From Alistipes sp. (GTDB lineage Bacteria; Bacteroidota; Bacteroidia; Bacteroidales; Rikenellaceae), in assembly GCA_017646785.1 (NCBI GenBank), contig JAGCLX010000059.1:1-25743 (forward strand): a stretch of DNA of 25,743 bases, read 5' to 3'. The translations under genes were made by a program, and so were the position numbers. Under the pieces are notes generated by a model. It was not told the DNA's origin. It saw only the letters and a list, made by a program, of their open reading frames with translations, and ran no database searches. Shown piece after piece: positions 1-7,747 of the stretch (the stretch's first letter is position 1; every line of letters begins with the position of its first letter).

Positions 1-1113
1 ATGATTCGTGCATACCACCAGAGCCGTGGTCAGGGCTACCGTAACATCATCCTTATCCCCTCTTCAGCACACGGCACCAACCCCGCATCTGCTGCTATGG
101 CGGGCATGAAGATCGTTATCGTGGCATGTGACGAGAATGGTAACATTGACGTTGAGGACCTCAAGAAGAAGGCCGAGGAGCACGCATCGGAGCTCTGTGG
201 CTTGATGGTTACATACCCCTCTACTCACGGTGTGTTCGAGAGCCGCATCCGCGACATCGTAGACGCTGTACACGACGCTGGCGGTCAGGTATATATGGAC
301 GGTGCTAACATGAACGCACAGGTGGGTCTTACCAACCCTGGCTTCATCGGTGCTGACGTCTGCCACCTCAACCTCCACAAGACCTTCGCAATGCCTCACG
401 GCGGTGGCGGTCCTGGTGTTGGTCCCGTATGCGTTGCTGAGCACCTTGTTAAGTTCTTGCCTACCCACTCACTCATGGAGACAGGTGGCGAGGAGGGTAT
501 CACAGCTGTTTCATCTTCACCATGGGGCTCTGCAATGTTGTTGCCCATCACTTATGGTTACATCCGCATGCTCGGTTTCGAGGGCTTGCGTCGCTCTACA
601 GAGATGGCTATCGTGAATGCTAACTACATGTCATCAGCCTTGAAGCACGAGTACCGCACATACTACTCTGGCGAGACTGGCCGCGTGGGCCACGAGATGA
701 TTCTCGACCTCACACGCTTCAAGCACGACTACAACATCGACTGTGGCGACATCGCTCACCGCTTGATGGACTACGGCTTCCACGCTCCTACCCTCTCATT
801 CCCTGTACACGAGACCTTGATGGTTGAGCCTACAGAGTCTGAGTCTAAGGCAGAGATGGACCGCTTCATCGAGGCACTCATCCAGATTAAGCGTGAGTGC
901 GAGGCAGCTGCCGAGAGTGGCAATGCCGACAATGTTGTTGTCAACGCGCCTCACACCGCCAAGGAGTTGGCAGGTGAGTGGAACCACCCCTACACACGCG
1001 AGGAGGCAGCATTCCCCTTGGAGTGGATTGTTGAGGGTAAGTTCTTCCCATACGTAACCAAGATTGACAACGGCTACGGTGATCGTAACCTATGCTGCCG
1101 TTGCATGGAGTAG
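1..1113 (+). CDS. gcvP: Glycine dehydrogenase (decarboxylating), P-protein, C-terminal part
   Basis: The P-protein of the glycine cleavage system decarboxylates glycine with pyridoxal phosphate and passes the aminomethyl group to lipoyl-GcvH, ultimately giving 5,10-methylene-tetrahydrofolate. The 370 visible residues match the C-terminal third of the roughly 950-residue family. [10 protein letters not shown] lies at residues 22-31, the PLP-lysine segment LNLHKTF puts the Schiff-base lysine at about residue 127, the glycine-rich PHGGGGPG follows at 132-139, and the sequence ends with the usual YGDRNL...C tail. The ATG at base 1 is almost certainly an internal methionine, because the family has two thirds of its length upstream. 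The reading frame is intact to the TAG stop and a terminator follows at once. Ile AUA codons are scarce and Glu is nearly always GAG, as expected of a well-expressed gene. Identification is very secure; only the true start is out of view. Confidence 0.97.
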   Translation: MIRAYHQSRGQGYRNIILIPSSAHGTNPASAAMAGMKIVIVACDENGNIDVEDLKKKAEEHASELCGLMVTYPSTHGVFESRIRDIVDAVHDAGGQVYMDGANMNAQVGLTNPGFIGADVCHLNLHKTFAMPHGGGGPGVGPVCVAEHLVKFLPTHSLMETGGEEGITAVSSSPWGSAMLLPITYGYIRMLGFEGLRRSTEMAIVNANYMSSALKHEYRTYYSGETGRVGHEMILDLTRFKHDYNIDCGDIAHRLMDYGFHAPTLSFPVHETLMVEPTESESKAEMDRFIEALIQIKRECEAAAESGNADNVVVNAPHTAKELAGEWNHPYTREEAAFPLEWIVEGKFFPYVTKIDNGYGDRNLCCRCME

Positions 1114-1138
1114 GCCTATAATTATATATAATGCTATT

Positions 1139-1169
1139 AAGAGCTGCCCTCGTGAGCAGCTCTTTTTTT
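1139..1169 (+). terminator. Rho-independent terminator of gcvP
   Basis: A 7-bp stem, GAGCTGC (1141-1147) with GCAGCTC (1156-1162), has an 8-base loop and is followed by seven T residues. Two A residues before the stem can pair with the first T residues to lengthen it. It lies 26 bases after the gcvP stop. Confidence 0.9.
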
Positions 1170-1269
1170 GTTATAGCTTGCAATGCAATTTGGCGATATT
1201 TGGATGAATATATATGCCATACATGCAACTTTATAATGCCGAAATAGTGTGATTTTCAGAAATTTTATG

Positions 1270-1277
1270 TATATTTG
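1270..1277 (+). promoter_or_regulatory. Promoter -7 box for the lipoprotein gene
   Basis: TATATTTG is an exact match to the Bacteroidota -7 consensus TAnnTTTG. It lies in the AT-rich gap after the gcvP terminator. No clean TTG stands at the expected -33 position (around 1247-1250 reads GTGT). Transcription would start near 1284, giving a leader of about 50 bases if translation starts at 1337. Confidence 0.6.
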
Positions 1278-1336
1278 CAGGCTAAACCATAATGACAAGA
1301 AACATATATATACACATTAAAACCATATTATTAACT

Positions 1337-4141
1337 ATGAAAAATTTTAAGTACACACTTTTTGCGATGTTCGCCATCGTAGCGAGCTTTGCAATGAGCG
1401 CTTGTCAGGATGATCCCATCGAGACACCACAGGATGGCAACGCGATCATCGCTGAGGTTACTATTAGCAAGGAGACTGCTAATGGTGCTGTATTGAGCGT
1501 ACAGACGCAGAACATGCAGGAGTTTGCCTATGTTCAGCGTGACAGCGAGCTTGCTGCATCAGCAATCTTCGTAGCTGGTACTAAGACCACTATTGATGAG
1601 CCCTCTCAGGTGACCACTACAGAGGTGACTATTCAGGGTCTTGAGACAAACACTACCTACACTGTTTTCTTTGCATTCCGCAAGGCTGACGGAGTTCTCT
1701 ACGACCAGGTTATCAAGGTTGAGTTCACAACTATCGGCTATGGCGACAACGTATTGACAGTTGTTGACCGCATGTACGACGGTTTCTCTGTACACATCCA
1801 GATCCCCGAGGAGGTTAAGGAGCGTGGCAACGCTTTGCGCTACTCTACAACCTCTATGGCGATGTTCAACTACATGATCTCTATGGGTACTGGCGTATAC
1901 GATAGCCTTCTCTACAACGCTGCACAGTGGACAACAAAGGACAAGACCGTTATCTGCGACGACTACCACAGTGTAGAGCGTGACGAGAATGGCGAGATTG
2001 TCTACGATGAGCAGGGCAACATCGCTGGTGCAAGCTTCTTCGATCCTAAAGTTCCTGGCGAGCCTGGCTACTTCCTCATTGGTGAGTTCGCATACATGGA
2101 GGACACCGAGGAGCGCATCGTTCTCTACATGGACGAGGAGACTGGCGAGGTTAAGCAGAAGAGCGTAAACGACGACTCATACTGGGAGAGCACCGTGTGG
2201 TGGTATCCCGCAGGCTGGAGCCCTGGTTACTACAACCCATTGTACGACTGGGTAGCATGGTACACCGACCAGCAGAACAACCCCGACGAGTATGACACTG
2301 AGAAGTACTGGACAGGCTACTACGAGCGCATCTATGTTGAGACTCTTCCTGCTGAGACTCTCGAGGGTAACGTTGAGATCAAGGTTACAGACATCACACC
2401 TATCGACGCATGCTTGTCATTCACTCCATCAGACGACATTGCACAGTACTGCATCCTTGTGATGACAGAGTCAGAGTTCGAGACACAGGTTATGCCTCTT
2501 CTCGAGAACAACGAGGAGCACTTGCGCTGGTTCACAGGCTCATACTTCGCTATGATGAGCTTCGGTATCCAGATGGGTCAGGGTCCTACCGACTTGTGGC
2601 TCACAGACTGGTTTGTTGACACAAAGGGTATGGCTGGTCAGGAGATTCGCGTACTTGTATCTGGTATTGGCGATGCTGAGGGTAAGACACAGAGCTTCGC
2701 AACTACTACATTCACATTGCCTAAGGCTACACTTCCCAAGCCTGAGGTTGTAATCACCCCCGTACCAAGCGAGGATCCTTACACTGCAACATTCAACATC
2801 AAGAACCCCAACCCCGATAACGCTATCACTGAGGCATACTTCGCTTGTAACTACGAGCGCGAGTTCGATAACATCCTCAAGGAGTACAGCTACACATCAC
2901 TCCTCAAGGAGATGGGTAACGCTCTTGACAAGACTGCTATCGAGCAGATCAACAGCGCTAAGGGCTTCGACTTCATCATCTCTTCACGCGAGAACTCTAC
3001 AACACGTCTTGCAGTGCTCGCTTACAACTGGGAGGGTACTGGTAACAACCCCGACGAGCAGGGTTCAAAGGCTGTTGCTGAGTACACAACACCAAGCGCA
3101 AACTTCCCCGCACGCGTAAACTCTGACCTCTTCGACAAGCTCAAGGGCGAGTGGGAGGCATCTGCAACAATGCAGAACTACGTAGCTGTTACCGACGCTG
3201 AGGGCAACGCCACTGGCGAGTACAAGTACGAGAACGCTGGTACATACAAGTCTGCTGTAACCATCGCAGCTGGCATCGAGTATCCCGAGACACTCACTGA
3301 GGATGTATACAAACTATATGCAGAGTGGGGTATCAGCCGTGAGAAGACAGATGAGCTCTTCAAGGAGTTTGTGGACATGGCAAAGCAGTACAACACACGT
3401 ACACGTGGTTTCAACCGCCTCTTGTGCCTTGGCTACAACTTCGTACACCCCGACTACAACCTCGGCGTAGTACAGACTCCATGGGATCTCTTCATTTCAA
3501 GCGAGTTCTCTGTAGCTACTGTTGCTGATATGTTCTACGACTTCGGTCCTAAGTGGAATCTCGAGATTGACAAGGACGGTAAGGTATGGTTGCCTATCGA
3601 CATCGAGCGCGAGTTCCCATTGTCAGCATTCTACTACGGTATCGACTACACATTCTTCATGTTGGCTATCGGTGAGTCTTCATACCTCGGTGGCAATGTT
3701 ATCGGCACTGACGGCAAGACCATCATCGAGGCACGCTTCCCTGTAGAGGTATCTGAGGACTACAACACTATCACCATCAAGCCTATCGAGTACAAGGACT
3801 CTAAGGGCAACAGCGAGACATACTATCCTTGCGTTGCACAGCTCCAGAATGGCTATGCTACACCTCTTAACCCACGCGTACGTAGCGAGGTAACCCTCAC
3901 ACGTAAGGCTGGCGCACCTAAGGCTAACGTAGCAACTGCAAAGTGCGCATCTAAGGAGGTAGCAGCTATGGGTGAGGCACACATGCCTATGCAGCGTGCT
4001 GAGTTCTCAATGACATCATTCGAGAACATCACTCCTCGCACTCACATCATCCCCGAACAGAAGATCGAGGCTGGCGTAGAGGCTTACCACAAGCGCGCAA
4101 AGGCTGCTGTTGAGGCATACTACGGCATCAAGCTTAAGTAG
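1337..4141 (+). CDS. Large lipoprotein of unknown function with fibronectin-III-like repeats
   Basis: I do not recognise this 934-residue protein as a named family. An ATG at 1292 is in frame, but I chose 1337 because a standard lipoprotein signal starts there: Lys at residues 2 and 5, a hydrophobic core, then FAMSAC with the lipobox cysteine at residue 23. The residues after it (QDDP) are acidic, resembling the Bacteroidota signal for export to the cell surface. Residues ~33-130 look like a fibronectin-III/Ig-type beta domain (GLETNTTYTVFFAFRK). Similar modules seem to recur around 335-480 and 485-610, and ~620-870 (LKGEWEAS onward) may be a lipocalin-like beta barrel. Residues ~279-335 are unusually rich in Trp and Tyr. 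The tail (~870-934) is Ala-rich and probably helical. It has its own promoter and terminator, so it is monocistronic. Isoleucine is encoded by AUC/AUU wherever I checked and Glu almost always by GAG, suggesting high expression. A surface-binding role is only inference. Confidence 0.8.
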   Translation: MKNFKYTLFAMFAIVASFAMSACQDDPIETPQDGNAIIAEVTISKETANGAVLSVQTQNMQEFAYVQRDSELAASAIFVAGTKTTIDEPSQVTTTEVTIQGLETNTTYTVFFAFRKADGVLYDQVIKVEFTTIGYGDNVLTVVDRMYDGFSVHIQIPEEVKERGNALRYSTTSMAMFNYMISMGTGVYDSLLYNAAQWTTKDKTVICDDYHSVERDENGEIVYDEQGNIAGASFFDPKVPGEPGYFLIGEFAYMEDTEERIVLYMDEETGEVKQKSVNDDSYWESTVWWYPAGWSPGYYNPLYDWVAWYTDQQNNPDEYDTEKYWTGYYERIYVETLPAETLEGNVEIKVTDITPIDACLSFTPSDDIAQYCILVMTESEFETQVMPLLENNEEHLRWFTGSYFAMMSFGIQMGQGPTDLWLTDWFVDTKGMAGQEIRVLVSGIGDAEGKTQSFATTTFTLPKATLPKPEVVITPVPSEDPYTATFNIKNPNPDNAITEAYFACNYEREFDNILKEYSYTSLLKEMGNALDKTAIEQINSAKGFDFIISSRENSTTRLAVLAYNWEGTGNNPDEQGSKAVAEYTTPSANFPARVNSDLFDKLKGEWEASATMQNYVAVTDAEGNATGEYKYENAGTYKSAVTIAAGIEYPETLTEDVYKLYAEWGISREKTDELFKEFVDMAKQYNTRTRGFNRLLCLGYNFVHPDYNLGVVQTPWDLFISSEFSVATVADMFYDFGPKWNLEIDKDGKVWLPIDIEREFPLSAFYYGIDYTFFMLAIGESSYLGGNVIGTDGKTIIEARFPVEVSEDYNTITIKPIEYKDSKGNSETYYPCVAQLQNGYATPLNPRVRSEVTLTRKAGAPKANVATAKCASKEVAAMGEAHMPMQRAEFSMTSFENITPRTHIIPEQKIEAGVEAYHKRAKAAVEAYYGIKLK

Positions 4142-4162
4142 TCTTAACATATAGGGTAAAAG

Positions 4163-4203
4163 ATTAGGGCTGTTCAGCAATCGCTGAACAGCCCTAATTG
4201 TTT
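4163..4203 (+). terminator. Strong hairpin terminator after the lipoprotein gene
   Basis: A perfect 16-bp stem (4163-4178 with 4183-4198, left arm ATTAGGGCTGTTCAGC) closes a 4-base loop AATC, 21 bases after the stop codon. The T tract behind it is short (TGTTTA). On the opposite strand the stem is followed by CTTTTA, so it may also stop transcription coming from mqnD. Confidence 0.8.
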
Positions 4204-4217
4204 AATACTCATGCCTT

Positions 4218-4379
4218 GTCATCTTGAGCAAGGCAAAAAATCTCAAGGTCTCCGTGACAAATTACAGTCGTAATGCCCGAGAGATGCTTTAGTTCCTCTA
4301 CCCTGCTCCGCCATGGCATAACAAGCACGCTTGTTCTGCTCATGGCTTAATCGCAGCGTTCACTATCATTCAGCATGAC
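4218..4379. repeat. Intergenic palindromic repeat element (REP/MITE-like)
   Basis: This ~162-bp stretch has imperfect inverted ends: GTCATCTTGA at 4218-4227 and the complement of GTCATGCTGA at 4370-4379 (8 of 10 bases agree). Inside lies a second inverted pair, ATCTC (4240-4244) and GAGAT (4281-4285). From memory, GTCAT-nnTGAGC near AATCTC on one side and GAGATGCTT near CAGCATGAC on the other resemble an intergenic repeat family common in Bacteroidota and some other phyla. The right half carries an additional hairpin (4310-4346). It has no credible coding capacity. Copy number in this genome cannot be judged from the window. Confidence 0.55.
4310..4346. repeat. Imperfect hairpin inside the intergenic repeat
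   Basis: The outer arms GCCATG (4310-4315) and CATGGC (4341-4346) flank inner arms AACAAGC (4320-4326) and GCTTGTT (4329-4335). Unpaired bases separate the two stems and no T tract follows on either strand. It could fold in RNA read from either side. Confidence 0.55.
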
Positions 4380-4410
4380 CATGTATAACATCTACGCTGA
4401 TAGCATCATC

Positions 4411-4455
4411 CCTTATGTCCCTTATTTCACTTGTGTCTCTTACGTCTCTTTACCG
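4411..4455. repeat. Five degenerate 9-bp tandem repeats
   Basis: Five consecutive 9-base units read CCTTATGTC, CCTTATTTC, ACTTGTGTC, TCTTACGTC and TCTTTACCG, with a loose consensus nCTTAnGTC that decays to the right. The array ends 8 bases from the mqnD stop codon. It is non-coding. Confidence 0.5.
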
Positions 4456-4463
4456 CTATTTAT

Positions 4464-5240
4464 CTATCGCAGCAGCGCCTCCACAGCCTTGCGGCCCTCA
4501 GCGCCAAGCGTCACAGAATACTCATTCACAAAGAGCGCGATGTGGCTATCTATGACCTCATCATCAAGCTCCTGGGCATGCATCTTTATAAAGTCTCGCG
4601 ATGCCATAGGATTGACAAAGGCGTACTCTATACTACTGCGTAGTAGTCGCTCAAAACGCTCCCTTACACTCTCATCCAACTCCTTAGAGGCAATAATAGA
4701 ACCCAAAGGCAGGGGCAGACACATGCGCGCCTCCCACTCAAGGCCAAGGTCAGCAACAAGCTCGAGGTTACGCTTATGGTAGACAAACCTGCCCTCGTGT
4801 ATCAGCACACCGCCATCATAGTCACCACGCTCCACAGCCTCTGTAATTTCGGAAAATAGCATGGGTATACGCTCCTCAATGTCGGGGAATAGGCGCATGA
4901 CAAGCCTATTGGCTGTCGTATGCTCACCTGGCACAGCAATACGCTTTAGTGGCGTGGTGTCACCCTTGCGCCTCACAAGCAGCGGGCCATTGCCACGACC
5001 AAGTGCCGAGCCGCTATCCAAGAGCACATAGCTATCGCCCACAGCACCCAAAATCGCAGTGCTACACTTCGTGATGTCGTACTTATGCTCCAGGGCTGCG
5101 GCATTGAGCTGCTCGATGTCGAGGTAGGTGACCTCCACATCAAAGCCATCGAGGTCGATGCGTCGGTTGATGATGGCATCGAACATAAAGGTGTCGTTCG
5201 GGCATGGCGATATCGCCAATCGTATAGTCTTACTCTGCAT
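4464..5240 (-). CDS. mqnD: 1,4-dihydroxy-6-naphthoate synthase (menaquinone, futalosine pathway)
   Basis: MqnD converts cyclic dehypoxanthine futalosine to 1,4-dihydroxy-6-naphthoate in the futalosine route to menaquinone, in the cytoplasm. The 258 residues fit the family (about 260-280) and its periplasmic-binding-protein-like fold. The hallmark SPCPNDTF is at residues ~11-18, GRGNGPLLV at ~82-90, PGEHTTANRL at ~104-113, and LIHEGRF near 147 supplies a histidine matching the one proposed as catalytic in the Thermus enzyme. I start at the ATG at 5240; a TTG two codons earlier is in frame but an ATG is available. The gene overlaps the end of mqnB by 11 bases, implying translational coupling. 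MqnA is a relative, but the SPCPNDTF motif supports MqnD. Confidence 0.93.
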   Translation of the reverse strand: MQSKTIRLAISPCPNDTFMFDAIINRRIDLDGFDVEVTYLDIEQLNAAALEHKYDITKCSTAILGAVGDSYVLLDSGSALGRGNGPLLVRRKGDTTPLKRIAVPGEHTTANRLVMRLFPDIEERIPMLFSEITEAVERGDYDGGVLIHEGRFVYHKRNLELVADLGLEWEARMCLPLPLGSIIASKELDESVRERFERLLRSSIEYAFVNPMASRDFIKMHAQELDDEVIDSHIALFVNEYSVTLGAEGRKAVEALLR

Positions 5241-5745
5241 ATTCAATCTTCTTTAACTCATTAGCAAGTGCCGTAACAGCCTCTTCTACAGCCCATTTTT
5301 CAAATGGCTCGCACACGCGATTGGATATTGCTCGCACCTCAACTGCTCGAAAGCCCATAGCTTCAGCCATGGCAAAGAGCACAGCGCCCTCCATATTCTC
5401 TATCTCTGCACCACACGACTCTCCCTGCGCAGTGTGCACCGTATTTGACGTTGCCCCACGCAACGAGGTGTAGGGAGCACGCTGTAAATAGCGATGCCTG
5501 AAGCGCTCAGGGAGCTCCACACACTCCTCGCTTACGACCTCTACAACCTCGCCAACAGCGACACTTTCATTATAGGCACCCGCAATGCCCGCAAGCACCA
5601 CAACATCGCGAGCAGTGCAGCCCAACGAGGCTATAGCAGCCGCTGTGGCTGCCATGCCAACACCCGACACCACAGCATGAGCATCGGGACACATCTCTCG
5701 AAAGGCCTTTGCCTCGAGTTCCGTAGGAAATAGATAGATATTCAT
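5230..5745 (-). CDS. mqnB: Futalosine hydrolase
   Basis: MqnB removes the base (hypoxanthine) from futalosine to give dehypoxanthine futalosine, two steps before MqnD. It belongs to the nucleoside phosphorylase/MTA-nucleosidase fold. GIAGAY (residues 53-58), IENMEGAVLFAMA (115-127, with the ribose-binding Glu119) and VRAISNRV...W (137-151) are visible. Asn at ISN, where MTA nucleosidases have Asp, is what separates futalosine hydrolases from MTA/SAH nucleosidases. At 171 residues it is shorter than most relatives (about 200-230); the missing part seems to be in the middle, between the LPERF and LRGATSNTV segments. The frame is intact, so it is probably a compact but active form. It follows fhs by 114 bases and overlaps mqnD. 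Confidence 0.9.
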   Translation of the reverse strand: MNIYLFPTELEAKAFREMCPDAHAVVSGVGMAATAAAIASLGCTARDVVVLAGIAGAYNESVAVGEVVEVVSEECVELPERFRHRYLQRAPYTSLRGATSNTVHTAQGESCGAEIENMEGAVLFAMAEAMGFRAVEVRAISNRVCEPFEKWAVEEAVTALANELKKIEYAE

Positions 5746-5757
5746 ACTTATAATTTT

Positions 5758-5783
5758 AAGGGGTAACCAAATGGATACCCCTT
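5758..5783 (-). promoter_or_regulatory. Hairpin in the mqnB leader
   Basis: AAGGGGTA (5758-5765) pairs with TACCCCTT (5776-5783). Inside, CCA and TGG pair after a single A-A mismatch, leaving a two-base loop. It lies 12 bases before the mqnB start codon in the fhs-mqnB gap. No T tract follows on the minus strand (AAAATTATA), so it is not a standard terminator. It could affect mRNA stability or ribosome access. No -7 box was found between fhs and mqnB. Confidence 0.45.
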
Positions 5784-5859
5784 ATTGCTAGTTCAACGAC
5801 TATCGATGTCGTGAGTCATTCGTTAGCGGCAGTTAATGCTCTATTATCACAACAAATTG

Positions 5860-7530
5860 TTAGACGATGCCCTCCACATTACCATCCTCCGCAAGACGTA
5901 TATTACCCGCCTGTGGAGTCTTGCTCAAACCTGGCATACGCATGATGTCACCCGCGAGGGCTACAACAAAGCCTGAACCTGCGTTAAGCTCGATGTCCTT
6001 GATGTTAATCTCGAAGCCCTGAACACTGCCGTAGCGCTTTGCATCGGCGCTGAATGAGAACTGCGTCTTGGCAATACATACGGGGAGGTTACCCATGCCC
6101 CACTTCTCCAATAGCGCAATCTCCTTCTGTGCGCGAGGACCAAAGACAACGCTACCTGCGCCGTAGATGTTCTTTGCCACCTTAGTAATCTTCTCCTTGA
6201 TGCTATCCTCAAGGTCGTATGCGTAGTTAATAGGCTGCGATGGCTGAGTCTCGATAAGCTCAACAGCGGCACGTGCCAAGTCTGCTGCACCAGCACCACC
6301 CTCAGCGTATGCGTTGTTAATCACGCAACGCACACCGAGCTCGTCGCAATGAGCCATAACCATTGCAATCTCATCATCTGTATCACTTGCGAAGCGGTTG
6401 AAGCATACAAGGACTGTCTGACCAAACTTCTTGAGGTTGGCAACGTGACGATCGAGATTCGCAAAGCCCTGCTTAAGACCCTCAGCATTGGGCAACTTGA
6501 TCTCTGACTCGGGCACACCACCATGCATCTTAAGCGCAAGCGTAGAGGCCACCAAGACTGTAAGATCGGGTTTAAGGCCTGCCTGACGGCACTTGATATC
6601 AAGGAACTTCTCAGCACCAAGGTCGGCACCGAAACCTGCCTCAGTGACAGTATACTCTGCATGGCTCATCGCCATCTTAGTGGCAATCACCGAGTTACAA
6701 CCGTGTGCGATATTAGCGAATGGACCACCGTGGATAATAACAGGATTGTGCTCTGTTGTCTGCACGAGGTTGGGGTTGATAGCATCCTTCAACAAGGCCA
6801 CTACGGCACCCGTTACACCAAGGTCGTTGACCGTAAATGGGGTATCGTCATAGCGCACACCAAGCACGATGCGGCCGATACGAGCATAGAGGTCGTCGAC
6901 GTTACGCGCAAGGCAGAGGATAGCCATAATCTCCGATGCGGGGGTAATGTCGAAGCCAGTCTCTGTGGGTATGCCATTAGCCGAACCACCAAGACCCGAC
7001 ACGATGTTACGCAATGAGCGATCGTTCATATCGAGCACGCGACGCCACATAACCTTCTTCAAACCAACCTGCTGAGAGCGGTTGTGATAGAGGTAGTTAT
7101 CCAACAGCGCAGCTATAAGGTTATTCGCTGAAGTAATAGCATGGAAGTCACCAGTAAAGTGTAGGTTGATATCCTCCGAGGGCAACACCTGAGCGTAGCC
7201 ACCACCCGTAGCACCACCCTTCATACCAAAGCAGGGACCCAACGATGGCTCTCGCAATGCGATGATAGCCTTCTTACCGATGTGGTTAAGACCCATACCG
7301 AGGCCAATGCTCACAGTGGTCTTACCTACACCCGCCTTAGTTGCTGTGATGGCTGTGACCAAGATAAGGTGGTTATTAGCAACCTTATGCTCATCAATAA
7401 GCTTATAAGGCACCTTCGCGATATACTTACCGTAGTTAAATATCTCATCCTCAGGGAAACCCACCTGAGCGGCTACCTCACGGATATTCTTTAGTGTTGT
7501 CTCTCTAGCGATCTCAATATCTGTTTTCAT
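5860..7530 (-). CDS. fhs: Formate-tetrahydrofolate ligase
   Basis: This enzyme (10-formyltetrahydrofolate synthetase) uses ATP to join formate to tetrahydrofolate, supplying 10-formyl-THF for purine synthesis and linking to the glycine/serine one-carbon cycle. Its 556 residues are the usual length of the monofunctional bacterial enzyme. The nucleotide-binding loop [11 protein letters not shown] is at residues 62-72, [19 protein letters not shown] at about 93-111, and [10 protein letters not shown] at about 123-132. The ATG at 7530 has a good Bacteroidota promoter about 35 bases upstream. It is the first gene of a minus-strand unit leading to mqnB and mqnD, although the 114-base gap and hairpin leave open whether those are always co-transcribed. 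Confidence 0.97.
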   Translation of the reverse strand: MKTDIEIARETTLKNIREVAAQVGFPEDEIFNYGKYIAKVPYKLIDEHKVANNHLILVTAITATKAGVGKTTVSIGLGMGLNHIGKKAIIALREPSLGPCFGMKGGATGGGYAQVLPSEDINLHFTGDFHAITSANNLIAALLDNYLYHNRSQQVGLKKVMWRRVLDMNDRSLRNIVSGLGGSANGIPTETGFDITPASEIMAILCLARNVDDLYARIGRIVLGVRYDDTPFTVNDLGVTGAVVALLKDAINPNLVQTTEHNPVIIHGGPFANIAHGCNSVIATKMAMSHAEYTVTEAGFGADLGAEKFLDIKCRQAGLKPDLTVLVASTLALKMHGGVPESEIKLPNAEGLKQGFANLDRHVANLKKFGQTVLVCFNRFASDTDDEIAMVMAHCDELGVRCVINNAYAEGGAGAADLARAAVELIETQPSQPINYAYDLEDSIKEKITKVAKNIYGAGSVVFGPRAQKEIALLEKWGMGNLPVCIAKTQFSFSADAKRYGSVQGFEINIKDIELNAGSGFVVALAGDIMRMPGLSKTPQAGNIRLAEDGNVEGIV

Positions 7531-7565
7531 ATCTCTCTTTGTTTTTTATTGTTATTTTTCTGTCG

Positions 7566-7573
7566 CAAAGATA
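7566..7573 (-). promoter_or_regulatory. Promoter -7 box for fhs
   Basis: On the minus strand this reads TATCTTTG, an exact TAnnTTTG match. Upstream of it (7574-7630) is very AT-rich; the -33 region has only GGTTTA instead of TTTG. Transcription would start near 7559, leaving a leader of about 29 bases, too short for a riboswitch. Confidence 0.65.
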
Positions 7574-7667
7574 TATAAAAAATACATATTTAAACCTATA
7601 TTTTCATAATATATTTTTATATCAATATAAGAGAAACAGATAGCACTCACGGAAATAGATCTTGCGA

Positions 7668-7717
7668 CCCTATTTTAAGTAATAGGGCATGCCACCATCC
7701 AATGGTTATACATGCCC
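7668..7717 (-). terminator. Overlapping alternative hairpins after the aminopeptidase gene
   Basis: Read on the minus strand, GGGCATG (7717-7711) pairs with CATGCCC (7691-7685), enclosing ACCAT/ATGGT with a 3-base loop. The last three bases of that stem (CCC) also begin a second hairpin, CCCTATT (7687-7681) with AATAGGG (7674-7668). The two cannot form fully together. The structure starts 31 bases after the pepP stop codon and no T tract follows, so a role in ending transcription or protecting the 3' end is likely but unproven. Confidence 0.4.
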
Positions 7718-7747
7718 ATACTACTTAGCAGGTTGCACTTCTTGTGA

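Noticed and set aside
1292..1336. 15-residue extension before the lipoprotein signal peptide
   Set aside because: It would place extra residues ahead of a complete lipoprotein signal, and the ATG at 1292 lies just 14 bases after the -7 box.
5241..5246. TTG start two codons upstream for mqnD
   Set aside because: A normal ATG at 5240 is available and gives the expected N-terminus; a TTG start has no support.
7531..7747. Possible riboswitch (tetrahydrofolate type) ahead of fhs
   Set aside because: The predicted leader is only about 29 bases, because the -7 box is at 7566-7573. The hairpins further away are upstream of the promoter.
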